Part shown: in pieces, positions 16,964 through 26,231 of the stretch | Position numbering within the stretch: position 1 is the first letter of the stretch | Layout of the letters: each line of letters opens with the position of its first letter | Source: AP-15 sp963700185 | GTDB lineage: Bacteria; Pseudomonadota; Alphaproteobacteria; ATCC43930; CGMCC-115725 | Assembly (NCBI GenBank): GCA_963700185.1 | Contig: CAVOWP010000021.1 | Span: 1 to 64,000, forward strand | DNA length: 64,000 bases | Direction of reading: 5' to 3' | Notes under the pieces: model-generated | The model's database searches: none | The model's input: the letters and a program-made list of their open reading frames with translations, nothing else | What the model was told of the DNA's origin: nothing | Translations under genes and position numbers: made by a program

Positions 16964-17344
16964 ATGCCATCCAGCGTCAGGGAAATGTTGGCCGAGGCCA
17001 ATGCCGCGGTGCCCCGCCTGAACCCGGCCGAGGTTCACGAGATGATCGGCAAGGAGAATGTTCTGATCGTCGACGTCCGCGATGCGCCCGAGCTCGCTTC
17101 CGGCGGAAAGCTCAAAGGTGCCGTCAACGTGTCACGCGGTATGCTGGAATTTCGGGCCGATCCCGAGAGCCCGTTCCACGATCCGGAATTTCAGCAGGAC
17201 CGGACCGTCCTGATCTATTGCGGGTCGGGCGGCCGCGCCGCATTGAGTGGCAAGACTTTGAAGGACCTCGGTTACCGGTCCGTCTATAATGCCGGCGGCT
17301 TCAAGGAACTGGCCGACGCCGGCCTCCGAACGGAACCGGCATAG
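16964..17344 (+). CDS. Rhodanese-domain sulfurtransferase
   Basis: A 126-residue single rhodanese domain. Conserved parts are VLIVDVRDAPELASGGKLKGAVNVSRGML and the active-site loop YCGSGGRAALS, with the cysteine that carries the persulfide. GAGAGGAC lies upstream of ATG. Divergent from the phosphoesterase pair by about 156 bases. Cytoplasmic; sulfur acceptor unknown. Confidence 0.9.
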   Translation: MPSSVREMLAEANAAVPRLNPAEVHEMIGKENVLIVDVRDAPELASGGKLKGAVNVSRGMLEFRADPESPFHDPEFQQDRTVLIYCGSGGRAALSGKTLKDLGYRSVYNAGGFKELADAGLRTEPA

Positions 17345-17452
17345 CTTCGGGCCGTTCTTCGCCTCGTCCCCACCCTTCCCTCCCCCGCGAGCGCAGGGCC
17401 GTCCGGGGAACCGTAACGGATTGTTGTGTCTTGATGCGGCCAACCAAAGGTC

Positions 17453-17555
17453 GTCATGCGCGGGCTTGACCCGCGCATCTACGCAGTCGCCGGTGCCGCC
17501 AGCGCCCGTTGCAAGGACGTGGATGGCCGGATCAAGTCCGGCCATGACAACTCTG
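17453..17555. repeat. REP-like palindrome pair
   Basis: The left hairpin (tgcgcgggcttgacccgcgca) and right hairpin (tggccggatcaagtccggcca) face each other about 50 bases apart between the rhodanese and RidA genes. These short gggcttgaccc / ggatcaagtcc palindromes are a common alphaproteobacterial repeat type. Confidence 0.7.
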
Positions 17556-17602
17556 AGTTGTACGGGGTCCTTGCGCAGACGGCTAGGGAGGGGCGACCTG
17601 GG

Positions 17603-18019
17603 TCAGTTGTCGACGAAGGCGATCGCTTCGATCTCGATCATGAAGTCGGGGCCGGCGAGCCGGCGGACCTCGACCGTCGTGCTGGTCGGCGTGGCGGGGC
17701 CGAAATAGCACATCCGCATGTCGCCGTGCTTCGAGAACTCCTCGAAATCGGTCACGTAGGTGTTGGTTTTGACGATGTCGGCGAGGGTGGCGCCGGCCGC
17801 CTCGAGACAGGCCTTGATATTCTCGCCGACCTGCTGGATCTGGGCGCGCATGTCGCCCTTGCCGACGCAATTGCCTTGTGGGTCGCGGGCCAGTTGCCCG
17901 GCGACAAAGATCTGCCGCCCGGTGCCGCTGACCGTGACGACTTGGCTGTAGGCCGGCTGCCCCGCCATCATCCTGACGTGGATGCCCTGCGGCTGGATCT
18001 TCTCGCGCTTGATCGCCAT
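17603..18019 (-). CDS. RidA family (enamine/imine deaminase-like) protein
   Basis: A 138-residue YjgF/YER057c/UK114 protein. AGQLARDPQGNCVGKGDMRAQ, LADIVKTNTYVTD and STTVEVRRLAGPDFMIEIEAIAFV are hallmark segments. The arginine after VEV corresponds to the substrate carboxylate-binding position of active RidA. RidA hydrolyses reactive imines, and Rid proteins also act in heterocycle breakdown. It starts 56 bases from, and divergent to, an LLM oxidoreductase, an arrangement that suggests co-regulation and recalls RutC with RutA, though that link is inference. Confidence 0.88.
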   Translation of the reverse strand: MAIKREKIQPQGIHVRMMAGQPAYSQVVTVSGTGRQIFVAGQLARDPQGNCVGKGDMRAQIQQVGENIKACLEAAGATLADIVKTNTYVTDFEEFSKHGDMRMCYFGPATPTSTTVEVRRLAGPDFMIEIEAIAFVDN

Positions 18020-18075
18020 CGCGTCCCCTTTCCGTATAATGCGGTTCTCGATGATACGCCGAGAGCGAGGCCTTG

Positions 18076-19287
18076 ATGACCCAGATCACCCTCCGGCACG
18101 GCATTTTTCTGCCGCCGTTCCACCCGATGGAAGAGAACCCGACGGCTTGCCTCGACCGCGACCTCGAATTGATGGTCTGGCTCGACCGGCTCGGTTTTCA
18201 CGAGGCCTGGATCGGCGAGCATCACTCTGCCGGGTTCGAGATCATCAGCTCGCCCGAGATCTTCATCGCGATCGCCGCCGAGCGCACCAAATTCATCCGC
18301 TTCGGCACCGGCGTCATCTCATTGCCCTACCATAACCCTCTGATGGTGGCCGACCGCGTCGTGCAGCTCGACCATCACACGCGCGGCCGGGTCATGTTCG
18401 GGGCGGGGCCGGGCCTCCTCGCTTCCGACGCGCTGATGCTCGGGATCGACCCGATGACTCAGCGCGACCGCATGGCCGAGGGGATCGACTTGATCCTGCG
18501 CCTCTTCCGCGACGAGACGGTCACCGAAAGGACCGACTGGTACACTCTCGTCAATGCGCGGCTCCACCTGCCGCCCTACACGAAACCGCATCCGGAGATG
18601 GCGGTGGTCAGCGCCGTAACGCCGTCGGGCGGCCGGCTCGCCGGCAAATACGATCTCAGCATGATCTGCGTCGCCGCCACCAACCCGTTTGGCTACGACG
18701 CATTGGCGAGCAACTGGCAGATCGCCTGCGACATCGCCGCCGAGCACGGCCACAGGATGGACCCGGCGCGGCTGCGCCTGGTCGGCCCGATGCACATTGC
18801 CGAAACCCGCGAGAAGGCCTTTGCCAATGCCCGCTTCGGCTTCGAGCGGTACCTCGATTATCTGAACAACAACCAGCGCCGTTTTATCGTGCCGGCCGGT
18901 GCGGACCCGCTCAAATGGTTCGTCGAAAACAAATACGGCGTGGTCGGCACGCCGGACGATGCGATCGCATTGATCGAGCGGCTGCAGGAGAAGCAGGGGG
19001 AGTTCGGCGTCTTCCTGCAACAGGCCCACAACTGGGCCGATTGGGAGGAAACGAAGCGTTCCTACGAGCTCTACGCGCGCTACGTGATGCCGCATTTCAA
19101 TCGCGATAATCGGCCGCGCATCGAATCCTATGACTGGTGCACCGAGCACCGCGACGAGCTCAGTGAAAAGCGCAGCGCCGCTGCCCGGGCGATGTTCGAC
19201 AAGCACGAAGCCGAGCAGCACGCCGCGCGGGCCTCGCAACAACCCCCCGGAACGAGTCGGCCGCCGCGCGGCCGCGAGGCATGGTGA
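18076..19287 (+). CDS. LLM-class flavin-dependent oxidoreductase
   Basis: A 403-residue luciferase-like monooxygenase. WIGEHHSAGFEIISSPEIFIA, FGTGVISLPYHNPLMVADRVVQLDHHTRGRVMFGAGPG and the C-terminal VGTPDDAIALIERLQEK are typical. ATG 18076 is preceded by AGCGAGG; the TTG directly before it is the only other start. Closest in layout to two-component FMNH2-dependent monooxygenases. Shares a 56-base divergent promoter region with RidA. Confidence 0.88.
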   Translation: MTQITLRHGIFLPPFHPMEENPTACLDRDLELMVWLDRLGFHEAWIGEHHSAGFEIISSPEIFIAIAAERTKFIRFGTGVISLPYHNPLMVADRVVQLDHHTRGRVMFGAGPGLLASDALMLGIDPMTQRDRMAEGIDLILRLFRDETVTERTDWYTLVNARLHLPPYTKPHPEMAVVSAVTPSGGRLAGKYDLSMICVAATNPFGYDALASNWQIACDIAAEHGHRMDPARLRLVGPMHIAETREKAFANARFGFERYLDYLNNNQRRFIVPAGADPLKWFVENKYGVVGTPDDAIALIERLQEKQGEFGVFLQQAHNWADWEETKRSYELYARYVMPHFNRDNRPRIESYDWCTEHRDELSEKRSAAARAMFDKHEAEQHAARASQQPPGTSRPPRGREAW

Positions 19288-19428
19288 GGCGTGATACGAA
19301 AATGACGCGCTTTGTCATCAAGAAGGGCCGATCGCAATAGCAGCGAAGATCATCGGGCCTTACGATGTGGCTGCGGCTGCGGCTGTAACATAAACGGGGT
19401 CCATCTCATGAGACCGAAGGAGACGCGC

Positions 19429-20421
19429 ATGTGGCACAGTGCCGTTGGGTGCATCGTGACGCTCACCCTGAGCTTCTTCGCGGTGCCGCTCCCGGCCGAT
19501 GCCCAGCCGTCAGCAACGGTCGCCACGATCGGGTATCTCTCCATGGCCGGGGGCGCTCCCGGAGGCGCTCCCTTGGCGGAGTCATTCCGCCAGGGGTTGC
19601 AGGAGCTCGGCTACGTCGAGGGCAAGACCATTGCCATTGCGTATCGTTCCGCGGAGGGAAAGCCCGAGCGGCTCCCTGCCCTTGCTGCCGAGCTGATCCA
19701 GCTTCCGGTGGACGTCATCTTCGCACAGGGTGGCCAGGTGGCCGAGGCAGTTAAAAACACGACCACGACGATCCCAATTGTCATGGTGTCCGGTGCCGAT
19801 CCCGTCGCCATCGGCCTCGTCGCTAGCCTCGCGCGACCGGGTGGGAACGTCACCGGGCTATCCCTGATGAGCGCGGAGTTGGCAGGCAAACGGTTGCAAT
19901 TGCTGAAAGAGGCGAGCGGCAGCCTGGGGCGTGTGGCGGTGTTGTGGAATGCGCGCGATCCGGTCATGACAAACATCTTCAGCGAGATTCAGGCTGCGGC
20001 ACCGGTTCTGGGTGTGACAGTGCAGCCCCTGGGGGTGCAGGAGGCCAAAGATATCGACAGCGCCATCGTGACGTTGACGGAGGAACGCCCCGACGCGCTC
20101 TTCATGATCACGGATGTGTTGACCAGCAGGTATGTCCGCCAGGTCCTGGACTTTGCCGTAGAGCACCAGCTCCCGACCATGTTTCAAAGTAGCGGACCTG
20201 TGGCCGAGGGCGGACTGATGAGCTATGCACCGAGCTTCACGGATTCGTACCGGCGCGCGGCCTATTACGTGGATCGCATCCTGAAAGGCGCCAAGCCAGG
20301 GGACCTGCCGATGGAGCAGCCGGTGCAGTTCGAGCTGGTCGTCAACCTAAAGACCGCCAAGGCCCTTGGCATCACCATGCCCCCGAGCCTCCTGATGCTC
20401 GCGGACAAGGTGATCGAATAA
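19429..20421 (+). CDS. ABC transporter substrate-binding protein (ABC_sub_bind family)
   Basis: A 330-residue periplasmic binding protein of the TrpX/ABC_sub_bind type. A signal peptide (MWHSAVGCIVTLTLSFF, cleavage after DAQ) is followed by IGYLSMAGG, FRQGLQELGYVEGKTIAIAYR, DVIFAQGGQVAEAVKN and IPIVMVSGADPVAIGLVASLARPGGNVTG. AAGGAG lies eight bases before ATG 19429; an earlier ATG at 19408 has a weak site. No permease or ATPase gene is adjacent, so it may be an orphan receptor or use components elsewhere. Confidence 0.85.
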   Translation: MWHSAVGCIVTLTLSFFAVPLPADAQPSATVATIGYLSMAGGAPGGAPLAESFRQGLQELGYVEGKTIAIAYRSAEGKPERLPALAAELIQLPVDVIFAQGGQVAEAVKNTTTTIPIVMVSGADPVAIGLVASLARPGGNVTGLSLMSAELAGKRLQLLKEASGSLGRVAVLWNARDPVMTNIFSEIQAAAPVLGVTVQPLGVQEAKDIDSAIVTLTEERPDALFMITDVLTSRYVRQVLDFAVEHQLPTMFQSSGPVAEGGLMSYAPSFTDSYRRAAYYVDRILKGAKPGDLPMEQPVQFELVVNLKTAKALGITMPPSLLMLADKVIE

Positions 20422-20477
20422 GCGGCCAAGTGCAGGAGCGCCGTGCGGTGGACCGGGCAACAATCCCCACATCACGC

Positions 20478-20545
20478 GTCCGTCACACCGACGAAGACCG
20501 GCGCCTATGGCAAGGATGGGTCCCGGCCTTCGTTGGGAAGCGGGG
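20478..20545. repeat. Degenerate REP-like repeat
   Basis: Matches the inner arm of the inverted repeat at 2510-2560 with several changes (tcacaccg-cgaa-accggcgcc-tatggca, then gggtcccggcctt). Lies between convergent ABC-binding-protein and SDR genes. Confidence 0.55.
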
Positions 20546-20594
20546 AACTAAAACGCTCGGAAGCACTGGGGCTGGCGCTCCCGCGCAAGTGGGC

Positions 20595-21398
20595 TCATTG
20601 CGCGGTAATGCCGCCGTCGATGACGAGGCCGGCGCCGGTCATGAAGCCGGCATCGTCCGAGGCGAGAAAGACGATGCCCTTGGCGATGTCGGTCACCGTG
20701 CCCATGCGGCCGATCGGGATGCGTTTCAGCGTCTCCTGACGAGCCGGTTCGAGGTCGTTTGTGCCCAGATTGCGCGCACGTATCGCAAGGACCTGATCGC
20801 CCATATCGGTCTCGATGGTGCCGGGATGCATCGAGTTGACGCGGATCCGGTAACCCTTGCGGGCGAATTCGAGCGCTGCCGACTTGGTGAACAGGGTGAC
20901 CCCGCCCTTGGTCATCGAATAGAGCGGATCGTTAGACGAGCCGACGAGACCGGCCACGGAAGCCAAGTTGACAATGGCGCTCCCATGCGCGCTGCGCTGC
21001 CCGCTCTCGCGCAACGCCGGCACTGACAACTTCGTCCCGAGAAAGACGCCGGTCAAATTCACGCCGCAGAGCCGATCCCAATCGGCAAGCGTGGCCTCTT
21101 CGAGGCTCATGCCGAGAAAAACCCCGGCATTGTTGACGAGGATGTCGAGGCCGCCGAAACGGCCGGTGATGGTGGCGACGGCCGCACTCCAATCTTCCTC
21201 CAGGGTAACGTCGAGATGGGTATAGATCGCCGCGCCGCCGGCACTCTCGATTGCCCGCACGGCGTCGCGCCCCCGCTCGTCAAGCACATCGCCGATCGCG
21301 ACCTTGGCGCCGGCTTCGGCCATCAGCCGAGCAGTTTCGGCGCCAATCCCCCGCGCCGCTCCGGAAATCAGCGCGATCTTGCCGTCGAGACGGTTCAT
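20595..21398 (-). CDS. Short-chain dehydrogenase/reductase
   Basis: A 267-residue classical SDR. SGAARGIG is the NAD(P)-binding glycine motif and DV near residue 60 the adenine contact. NNAG is present. The catalytic serine and Tyr-x-x-x-Lys are in LASVAGLVGSSNDPLYSMTKGG. An aspartate (GDVLDERG) follows the second strand, which favours NAD(H). GGGGGAGCGG precedes ATG 21398. Last gene of a minus-strand run with flavoprotein, methyltransferase and GlxR-like genes. Confidence 0.9.
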   Translation of the reverse strand: MNRLDGKIALISGAARGIGAETARLMAEAGAKVAIGDVLDERGRDAVRAIESAGGAAIYTHLDVTLEEDWSAAVATITGRFGGLDILVNNAGVFLGMSLEEATLADWDRLCGVNLTGVFLGTKLSVPALRESGQRSAHGSAIVNLASVAGLVGSSNDPLYSMTKGGVTLFTKSAALEFARKGYRIRVNSMHPGTIETDMGDQVLAIRARNLGTNDLEPARQETLKRIPIGRMGTVTDIAKGIVFLASDDAGFMTGAGLVIDGGITAQ

Positions 21399-21513
21399 TG
21401 CCGCTCCCCCGAATTCGATACCCAAGCAAAACAGCCTCGCACCTGCGCGGTGTCGTGTCCATCGGCCGCGCCGTCAAGCGCCACTGGGCGAATTATCGCG
21501 TTGGCGAGCGACG

Positions 21514-22059
21514 TCAGCCTCGACGGACATACGGGCGAGCGGCATCGACCAGCACAGCGGATGGGGCGAGGCGTGGTCCCTCACCCTCGTCGACTGGCGG
21601 GACGATGGTCACGCCCCAGGCGGGCAGCCTTTCGAGCGATGCCCGCGCCTCGGGGTGGTTCATGAGCGGCGCGTTCAACGACGGGCCCACGATGACCGGC
21701 GTGCCGCGCCCTATCGCTTCGGCGACCACCGATAGCGCAAGGTTGTCGGCGATGCCGTGTGCAAGCTTGTTCAGCGAGTTGAAGCTGCAGGGCGCGAACA
21801 GCACCACCCCACGCGGCGGTCGTGGTCGGATGGCCAGATCGAAGTAGGATTCGACGACCTGCACCCCCGCGACGTCGGCGAGGTCGCGCGACGCGATCAC
21901 GCGCGAAGCATTCGGTGTCGGGATTGCGATCACAGTCGAAAAGCCGAGCCCGACCAGCCCACCCAGAATCTCGGGACAGCGTGCCGCCGTCGTCGTGCCG
22001 CTAAGCACCAGGTAGGCTACGTCAAAACTTTCGGTGCCAGCGGTGGAACCAGGGCTCAT
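21514..22059 (-). CDS. Flavoprotein family (UbiX/PPC decarboxylase-like) protein
   Basis: A 181-residue member of the flavoprotein superfamily that binds FMN. LVLSGTTTAARCPEILGGL is the first phosphate-binding segment. PCSFNSLNKLAHGIADNLALSVVAEAIGRGTPVIVGPSLN corresponds to the PASANT-type motif and the following helix, ending with the N-x-x-M stretch NAPLMNHP. It may be a cysteine-decarboxylase-like or prenyl-FMN-type enzyme; which cannot be told. Starts 30 bases after the methyltransferase gene. Confidence 0.75.
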   Translation of the reverse strand: MSPGSTAGTESFDVAYLVLSGTTTAARCPEILGGLVGLGFSTVIAIPTPNASRVIASRDLADVAGVQVVESYFDLAIRPRPPRGVVLFAPCSFNSLNKLAHGIADNLALSVVAEAIGRGTPVIVGPSLNAPLMNHPEARASLERLPAWGVTIVPPVDEGEGPRLAPSAVLVDAARPYVRRG

Positions 22060-22089
22060 CTCGCTCTCTTTGGAACGGCGTAACGCGGG

Positions 22090-22710
22090 CTAGACTTTGC
22101 GCCAAACGGTCGCAAGCCACGGTTGCCTATCGCGCGGCAGCCCCGGCGGCCGGTAGTAATGGCCCACCTCCACGAAGCCGGCCGAGGTGACGTAATCGCG
22201 CCAGGTGGCGAGATCGAAGAAGCAGGCATAGCGGCCGTCGCTCAACCCCTCCTCGTTGTTTCCTCTCGGATTTGAGGAGAACAGCACGCCCCGCGGCTTC
22301 AACGTGTTGCACAGTTCACGCAGGATCCTCGGCAATTCCTGACTGGGCACATGGAACAGCGACGCATTTGCAAAAATCCCGTCAAAGCGGCTCTCGGGCA
22401 ATTGCATCGCCAGAAAATCCTGATGGAAAACCTCACACCGCGAATACGAGCGCGCCATGGCGACGAACTGCTGCGATCCATCGAGCCCCACGGCTTCGTG
22501 CCCCAAAGATCGGAAATGCCTGAGATCGCGGCCGGGTCCGCAGCCGAGATCGAGGATGGAATACGGAGGGTCGCCCTCTATCGCATCGAGGAATGCCGTG
22601 TAGTTTTGGCTGACATCGTGGTGTCGCGTGCCGTCCCAGAAAGCCCGGGCGAACCGATCGTAATACGCGATCGTCGTGTCCGAAAGGGACCCTGACCTGC
22701 TCCGCGTCAT
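22090..22710 (-). CDS. Class I SAM-dependent methyltransferase
   Basis: A 206-residue Rossmann methyltransferase. Motif I is ILDLGCGPGRDLRHF. The acidic end of strand 2 is VGLDGS, and motif IV region DGIFANASLFHVP replaces the usual DxP pattern. The rest is typical of small-molecule methyltransferases with an added beta-hairpin (NPRGNNEEG). Located 21 bases after the dehydrogenase gene, probably in the same transcript. Substrate unknown. Confidence 0.85.
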   Translation of the reverse strand: MTRSRSGSLSDTTIAYYDRFARAFWDGTRHHDVSQNYTAFLDAIEGDPPYSILDLGCGPGRDLRHFRSLGHEAVGLDGSQQFVAMARSYSRCEVFHQDFLAMQLPESRFDGIFANASLFHVPSQELPRILRELCNTLKPRGVLFSSNPRGNNEEGLSDGRYACFFDLATWRDYVTSAGFVEVGHYYRPPGLPRDRQPWLATVWRKV

Positions 22711-22731
22711 ATAGTTCGAGGGTGCGGCTCG

Positions 22732-23613
22732 TTATTTCGCGACCTCGTGCCGGGCCAGGTGCTCGAGGACACGCACTAAGCCGGAATGGTCCCAGCCCTT
22801 GCCGCCGAGCGCGGCCGCGCTGTTGAACAGCTCCTGCGTAGTTGCTGTGTTGGGCAGGGAAAGGCTCAGAGAGCGCGCGCCTTGCAGGGCTAGGTTCAAG
22901 TCCTTCTGATGCAATTCGATCCGGAATCCCGGGTCGAAATTGCGCTTGATCATTCGTTCGCCGTGGATTTCGAGGATGCGCGACGAGGCGAACCCGCCCA
23001 TCAATGCCTGCCTTACTTTGGCCGGGTCGGCGCCGGCGCGCGAGGCGAATAGGAGGGCCTCGCCGACCGCCTCGATCGTCAATGCGACGATGATCTGGTT
23101 GGCGACCTTGGTCGTCTGGCCGTCGCCATTGCCGCCGACCAGGGTGATATTCTTGCCCATCAGATCGAATAGCGGTTTGACCTTCGCAAAGGCGCGCTCG
23201 GGTCCGCCGACCATGATCGTCAGGGACGCCGCCTTGGCGCCGACTTCGCCGCCGGAGACCGGCGCGTCGAGATAGTCGCAGCCCTTCTTGTTGATCTCGG
23301 CGGCAAACAGTTTGGTTTCGATCGGCGAGATCGAGCTCATATCGACGACGATCTTGCCCGCCGATAGCCCCTCGGCAATCCCGCCGGGATCGAACAGCAC
23401 GCCCTTCACGTCGGGGGTGTCCGGCACCATCAGGATTACGATCTCGGCATTCTCGGCAATCGCCTTCAAGGTGTCGCAAACCGTGGCCCCGGCCTCGCGG
23501 ACATCGGCGGGCAACCGGCGCTTGCCATAAACAAAGAGCTCGTGTCCGCCTTTGATCAGATTGAGGGCCATCGGATGTCCCATGATCCCGAGCCCGATAA
23601 AACCGATCTTCAT
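22732..23613 (-). CDS. 3-hydroxyacid dehydrogenase, tartronate-semialdehyde reductase type
   Basis: A 293-residue beta-hydroxyacid dehydrogenase. IGFIGLGIMGHPMALNL is the Rossmann motif. DAPVSGGEVGA is the substrate-binding motif, and GDGQTTKVANQ contains the catalytic lysine. Sequence style is closest to GlxR/GarR (2-hydroxy-3-oxopropionate reductase), with 3-hydroxyisobutyrate dehydrogenase as the alternative. AGGAGGAG lies before ATG 23613. First gene of the four-gene run ending with the SDR. Confidence 0.85.
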   Translation of the reverse strand: MKIGFIGLGIMGHPMALNLIKGGHELFVYGKRRLPADVREAGATVCDTLKAIAENAEIVILMVPDTPDVKGVLFDPGGIAEGLSAGKIVVDMSSISPIETKLFAAEINKKGCDYLDAPVSGGEVGAKAASLTIMVGGPERAFAKVKPLFDLMGKNITLVGGNGDGQTTKVANQIIVALTIEAVGEALLFASRAGADPAKVRQALMGGFASSRILEIHGERMIKRNFDPGFRIELHQKDLNLALQGARSLSLSLPNTATTQELFNSAAALGGKGWDHSGLVRVLEHLARHEVAK

Positions 23614-23751
23614 GACTCCTCCTGTCCTCGCTGAGCGGCCCGCCGTTACCGCACACTGCTACAGTTTCAACCAAACCCTCAAGCCGCGCGACTCGTTGGT
23701 TGTGCATCACATCAAGGGCCGAGGTGGAAAACTCGCCTCTTGACTCGATTC

Positions 23752-25713
23752 TCAACGAGACTTCCCCTCCTGCTCCCATCGCACCTTCAGAAGTGGGGCC
23801 AGATGGCTCTCGTAATGCCGCCAGCGCCCGACCGAGCGGGTGTAGAGGGGTTGACGCACCTGCCAGGCGCTGGCGGTGAGGATCGGCCGTTCCGTGAGAT
23901 GAAAATCGACGCAGGCCCGTTCCCATTCGAGGCCGAGGAACTCAATCAGACGGCGGCTCTCGCCTTCCAGATCCGAAACCAGCTCCTCGTAATCGATCAC
24001 CAGGATCTCAAGCGGCAGCACCCGCAGCCATTGGGCGGCCAGCCGGTGGAACTCCAGCTCTCTGGCCGCGCAATCCCTCAGATCGTAGGCGTAAAGGTGC
24101 CCTTCGGTGAAATGGTGGAAATAACAGGAGAGACACACATCGCGCAGATCGCGCCGGCACAGGATGATCCGCGCCGACGGGAACAGCGCCGCGATGAGCC
24201 ACAGAAAAAAGGTATTGTCGGGCATCTTGTCGATGATGCGAACGGCTCCGTTCCCCAGCGTCCGCAGTGACCCCACATGCCGGTCGGCGAGCCGCCGGGC
24301 AAAAGCCGCGTCCCATTTCTCGACCGGGCGCCCCCGATTGTGCGCCGACAGCATCTCCCAGATTCCACCGAGCTCGTGCAGCTCGCCGGCGCCGAACACG
24401 CGCGAGTGGCTGGCGGCGATCTGCTCGACGAGGCTGGTGCCAGAGCGCGGCATGCCGACGATGAAGACCGGCGCTTGCGACGGGTTGCCCCATGCGGCTG
24501 CGGCCGAAAAGAAGTCGGGCGTGGCGAGTTTGATCAGATTATCCACCTGTCGTCGCAACGCGACGATATCGAAGTGTTCGCCGGCCTCTGCCCGCTGCTG
24601 CCGATGAAGAGCGTTGGCTTCGGCAAAGCAGGGAAAGGCCTCGTCGCAGCGTTCGGCATTGTCCAGCAGCATCCCTAGCGCGAAGCCGGCGGAAATCCGG
24701 TCCGAAACCGAGCGCCCGCGGTTTTTGAGCAGCGCTTTGAGGCGCCGCAGCTGCGCCTCGTCCGCGGCTTGCTGCCCGGTCACTGCAAGGCTGCGATGAG
24801 CTTCCGGCCAATCCGCATCGATATCCACGGCGCGGCGGAAGCACATCAGTGCCTCGTCAAACCGGCCGGAGCTGCGCAACACGGTGCCAAGCTCGTGCCA
24901 TGCCGCCGTGTAACCCGAGGCGAGCGCCACGGCCCGACGGAGCTCAGCTTCGCTTCCCCGCAGATCTTTCTGCAAATACTGGGTTGTGCCGAGGGCGAAA
25001 TGCGTCATCGGATCCTCCGGATCCAGCGCGATCGCCTGCTCGAGGCAGGCCACCGCCTCCTCGCAGCGGCCGAGTTTGACGAGCACCCAACCGAGATCGC
25101 GATGCGTCTGCGCTCGGTCGGGCGCGAGGTCGAGGGCCTGGCGGAGCGGCCCCTCGGCTTCGGCAAACCGCTCGAGACCCAATAGGGAATCGGCGTGATT
25201 TACATGTGCTCCGAAAAACTCTGGGATCAGCGCCACGGACCGTTGTGAACTTGCAAGACCCGCCGCGAATTCCTCTTGTTGGTTGAGCGCAGCCGCAAGA
25301 TTATTGTGCGCCATGCCGTAATCGGGGTTGAGCGCTAGTGCCCGGCGGTAGCTCGCCACTGCTTCCGCCAACCTGCCGGCTTCGCGCAAGGCGTTGCCGT
25401 AATTCACGTGTATATCGGGCAGTTCCGACAATTCCGGCAGCGCGCGCTCGATCAACCGCAACGCCGTCCCGACATCTCCGCACTGATAGGCTACTACTCC
25501 GAGAAGGTGCAGCGCGTTGGCGTCATCCGGGTCTCTCTGCAGCACTTTGCGGTAGAGAACCTCCGCCCGCCGCAGCTCTCCGGCCTGATGGTGGGCAAAT
25601 CCGGCGCGCACGGTCCGCAACCGCCCCGGCCGCTGGCGCGCTTCTCGCTTCTGTTCCTCGGATGCGACCTGCCGGTGACTCGGTCGTCCTAACGTCGCGG
25701 CTGCGGAAACCAT
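23752..25713 (-). CDS. TPR-repeat protein with C-terminal sulfotransferase domain
   Basis: A 653-residue fusion. Residues about 35-320 hold some eight tetratricopeptide repeats (for example YRRALALNPDYGMAHNNLAAAL). Residues about 410-640 form a PAPS sulfotransferase domain. PVFIVGMPRSGTSLVEQI is the 5'-phosphosulfate loop and RIILCRRDLRDVCLSCYFHHF the 3'-phosphate site. Such proteins sulfate protein tyrosines or glycans, with the TPR part binding the partner. The start overlaps the end of the upstream secreted-protein gene by 25 bases. Confidence 0.88.
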   Translation of the reverse strand: MVSAAATLGRPSHRQVASEEQKREARQRPGRLRTVRAGFAHHQAGELRRAEVLYRKVLQRDPDDANALHLLGVVAYQCGDVGTALRLIERALPELSELPDIHVNYGNALREAGRLAEAVASYRRALALNPDYGMAHNNLAAALNQQEEFAAGLASSQRSVALIPEFFGAHVNHADSLLGLERFAEAEGPLRQALDLAPDRAQTHRDLGWVLVKLGRCEEAVACLEQAIALDPEDPMTHFALGTTQYLQKDLRGSEAELRRAVALASGYTAAWHELGTVLRSSGRFDEALMCFRRAVDIDADWPEAHRSLAVTGQQAADEAQLRRLKALLKNRGRSVSDRISAGFALGMLLDNAERCDEAFPCFAEANALHRQQRAEAGEHFDIVALRRQVDNLIKLATPDFFSAAAAWGNPSQAPVFIVGMPRSGTSLVEQIAASHSRVFGAGELHELGGIWEMLSAHNRGRPVEKWDAAFARRLADRHVGSLRTLGNGAVRIIDKMPDNTFFLWLIAALFPSARIILCRRDLRDVCLSCYFHHFTEGHLYAYDLRDCAARELEFHRLAAQWLRVLPLEILVIDYEELVSDLEGESRRLIEFLGLEWERACVDFHLTERPILTASAWQVRQPLYTRSVGRWRHYESHLAPLLKVRWEQEGKSR

Positions 25714-26219
25714 TGGCCGGCAGGGGTGGTGTCGGGTTCTTTTACGGGCTGCTTTGGCACCGTGACAAGACCGACGCCGACCGGCTGTCGCTTCGGGATG
25801 CGAGGCAGCATCTTGGTCGACAGATAATCCGGAGACAACATGATAAGATCCTCGACCGGGGTGGTCTGCGCGGCGATAGGCAAGCGGCCGGCAATATATT
25901 TGTTCGAGGTCATCGTCGCTTGCAGGTTGGTAATCTTGATGTCCCGTCGGACAAAAGTCTCGTCGTCCGCGGCCTCCGTGACGTCGAGGAACAGTGCAGA
26001 TTCACCGACTGTCGGTTGTGAGCCATCCTTCGGCGCGTCGGCTCCCGGTTCCTCCTGTTGGTCGCGCGCCAATGGACTGGAAGTCTTTAAGCCTGCGGTG
26101 CAGGTAATTTCCGAAGTCGTGGTCTTACCGAGCGAGGTCTCGGCGCAGGGCAAAGCGGTCGCGGCGCTGGAGAAAGCCGCCGCGGCAGCTATTCCCAACA
26201 CCGCAGATTGTCCTCGCAT
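25689..26219 (-). CDS. Secreted hypothetical protein
   Basis: A 176-residue protein with a signal peptide (VLGIAAAAAFSSAATA, cleavage about residue 26) and two cysteines soon after it. The remaining sequence is polar and proline-rich toward the C-terminus (KQPVKEPDTTPAGQWFPQPRR). I do not recognise a family. AGAGGG lies before ATG 26219, and IS copy 1 begins only 12 bases upstream of the ATG, so any native promoter has been pushed away. Confidence 0.6.
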   Translation of the reverse strand: MRGQSAVLGIAAAAAFSSAATALPCAETSLGKTTTSEITCTAGLKTSSPLARDQQEEPGADAPKDGSQPTVGESALFLDVTEAADDETFVRRDIKITNLQATMTSNKYIAGRLPIAAQTTPVEDLIMLSPDYLSTKMLPRIPKRQPVGVGLVTVPKQPVKEPDTTPAGQWFPQPRR

Positions 26220-26231
26220 CGCACCCTCTTA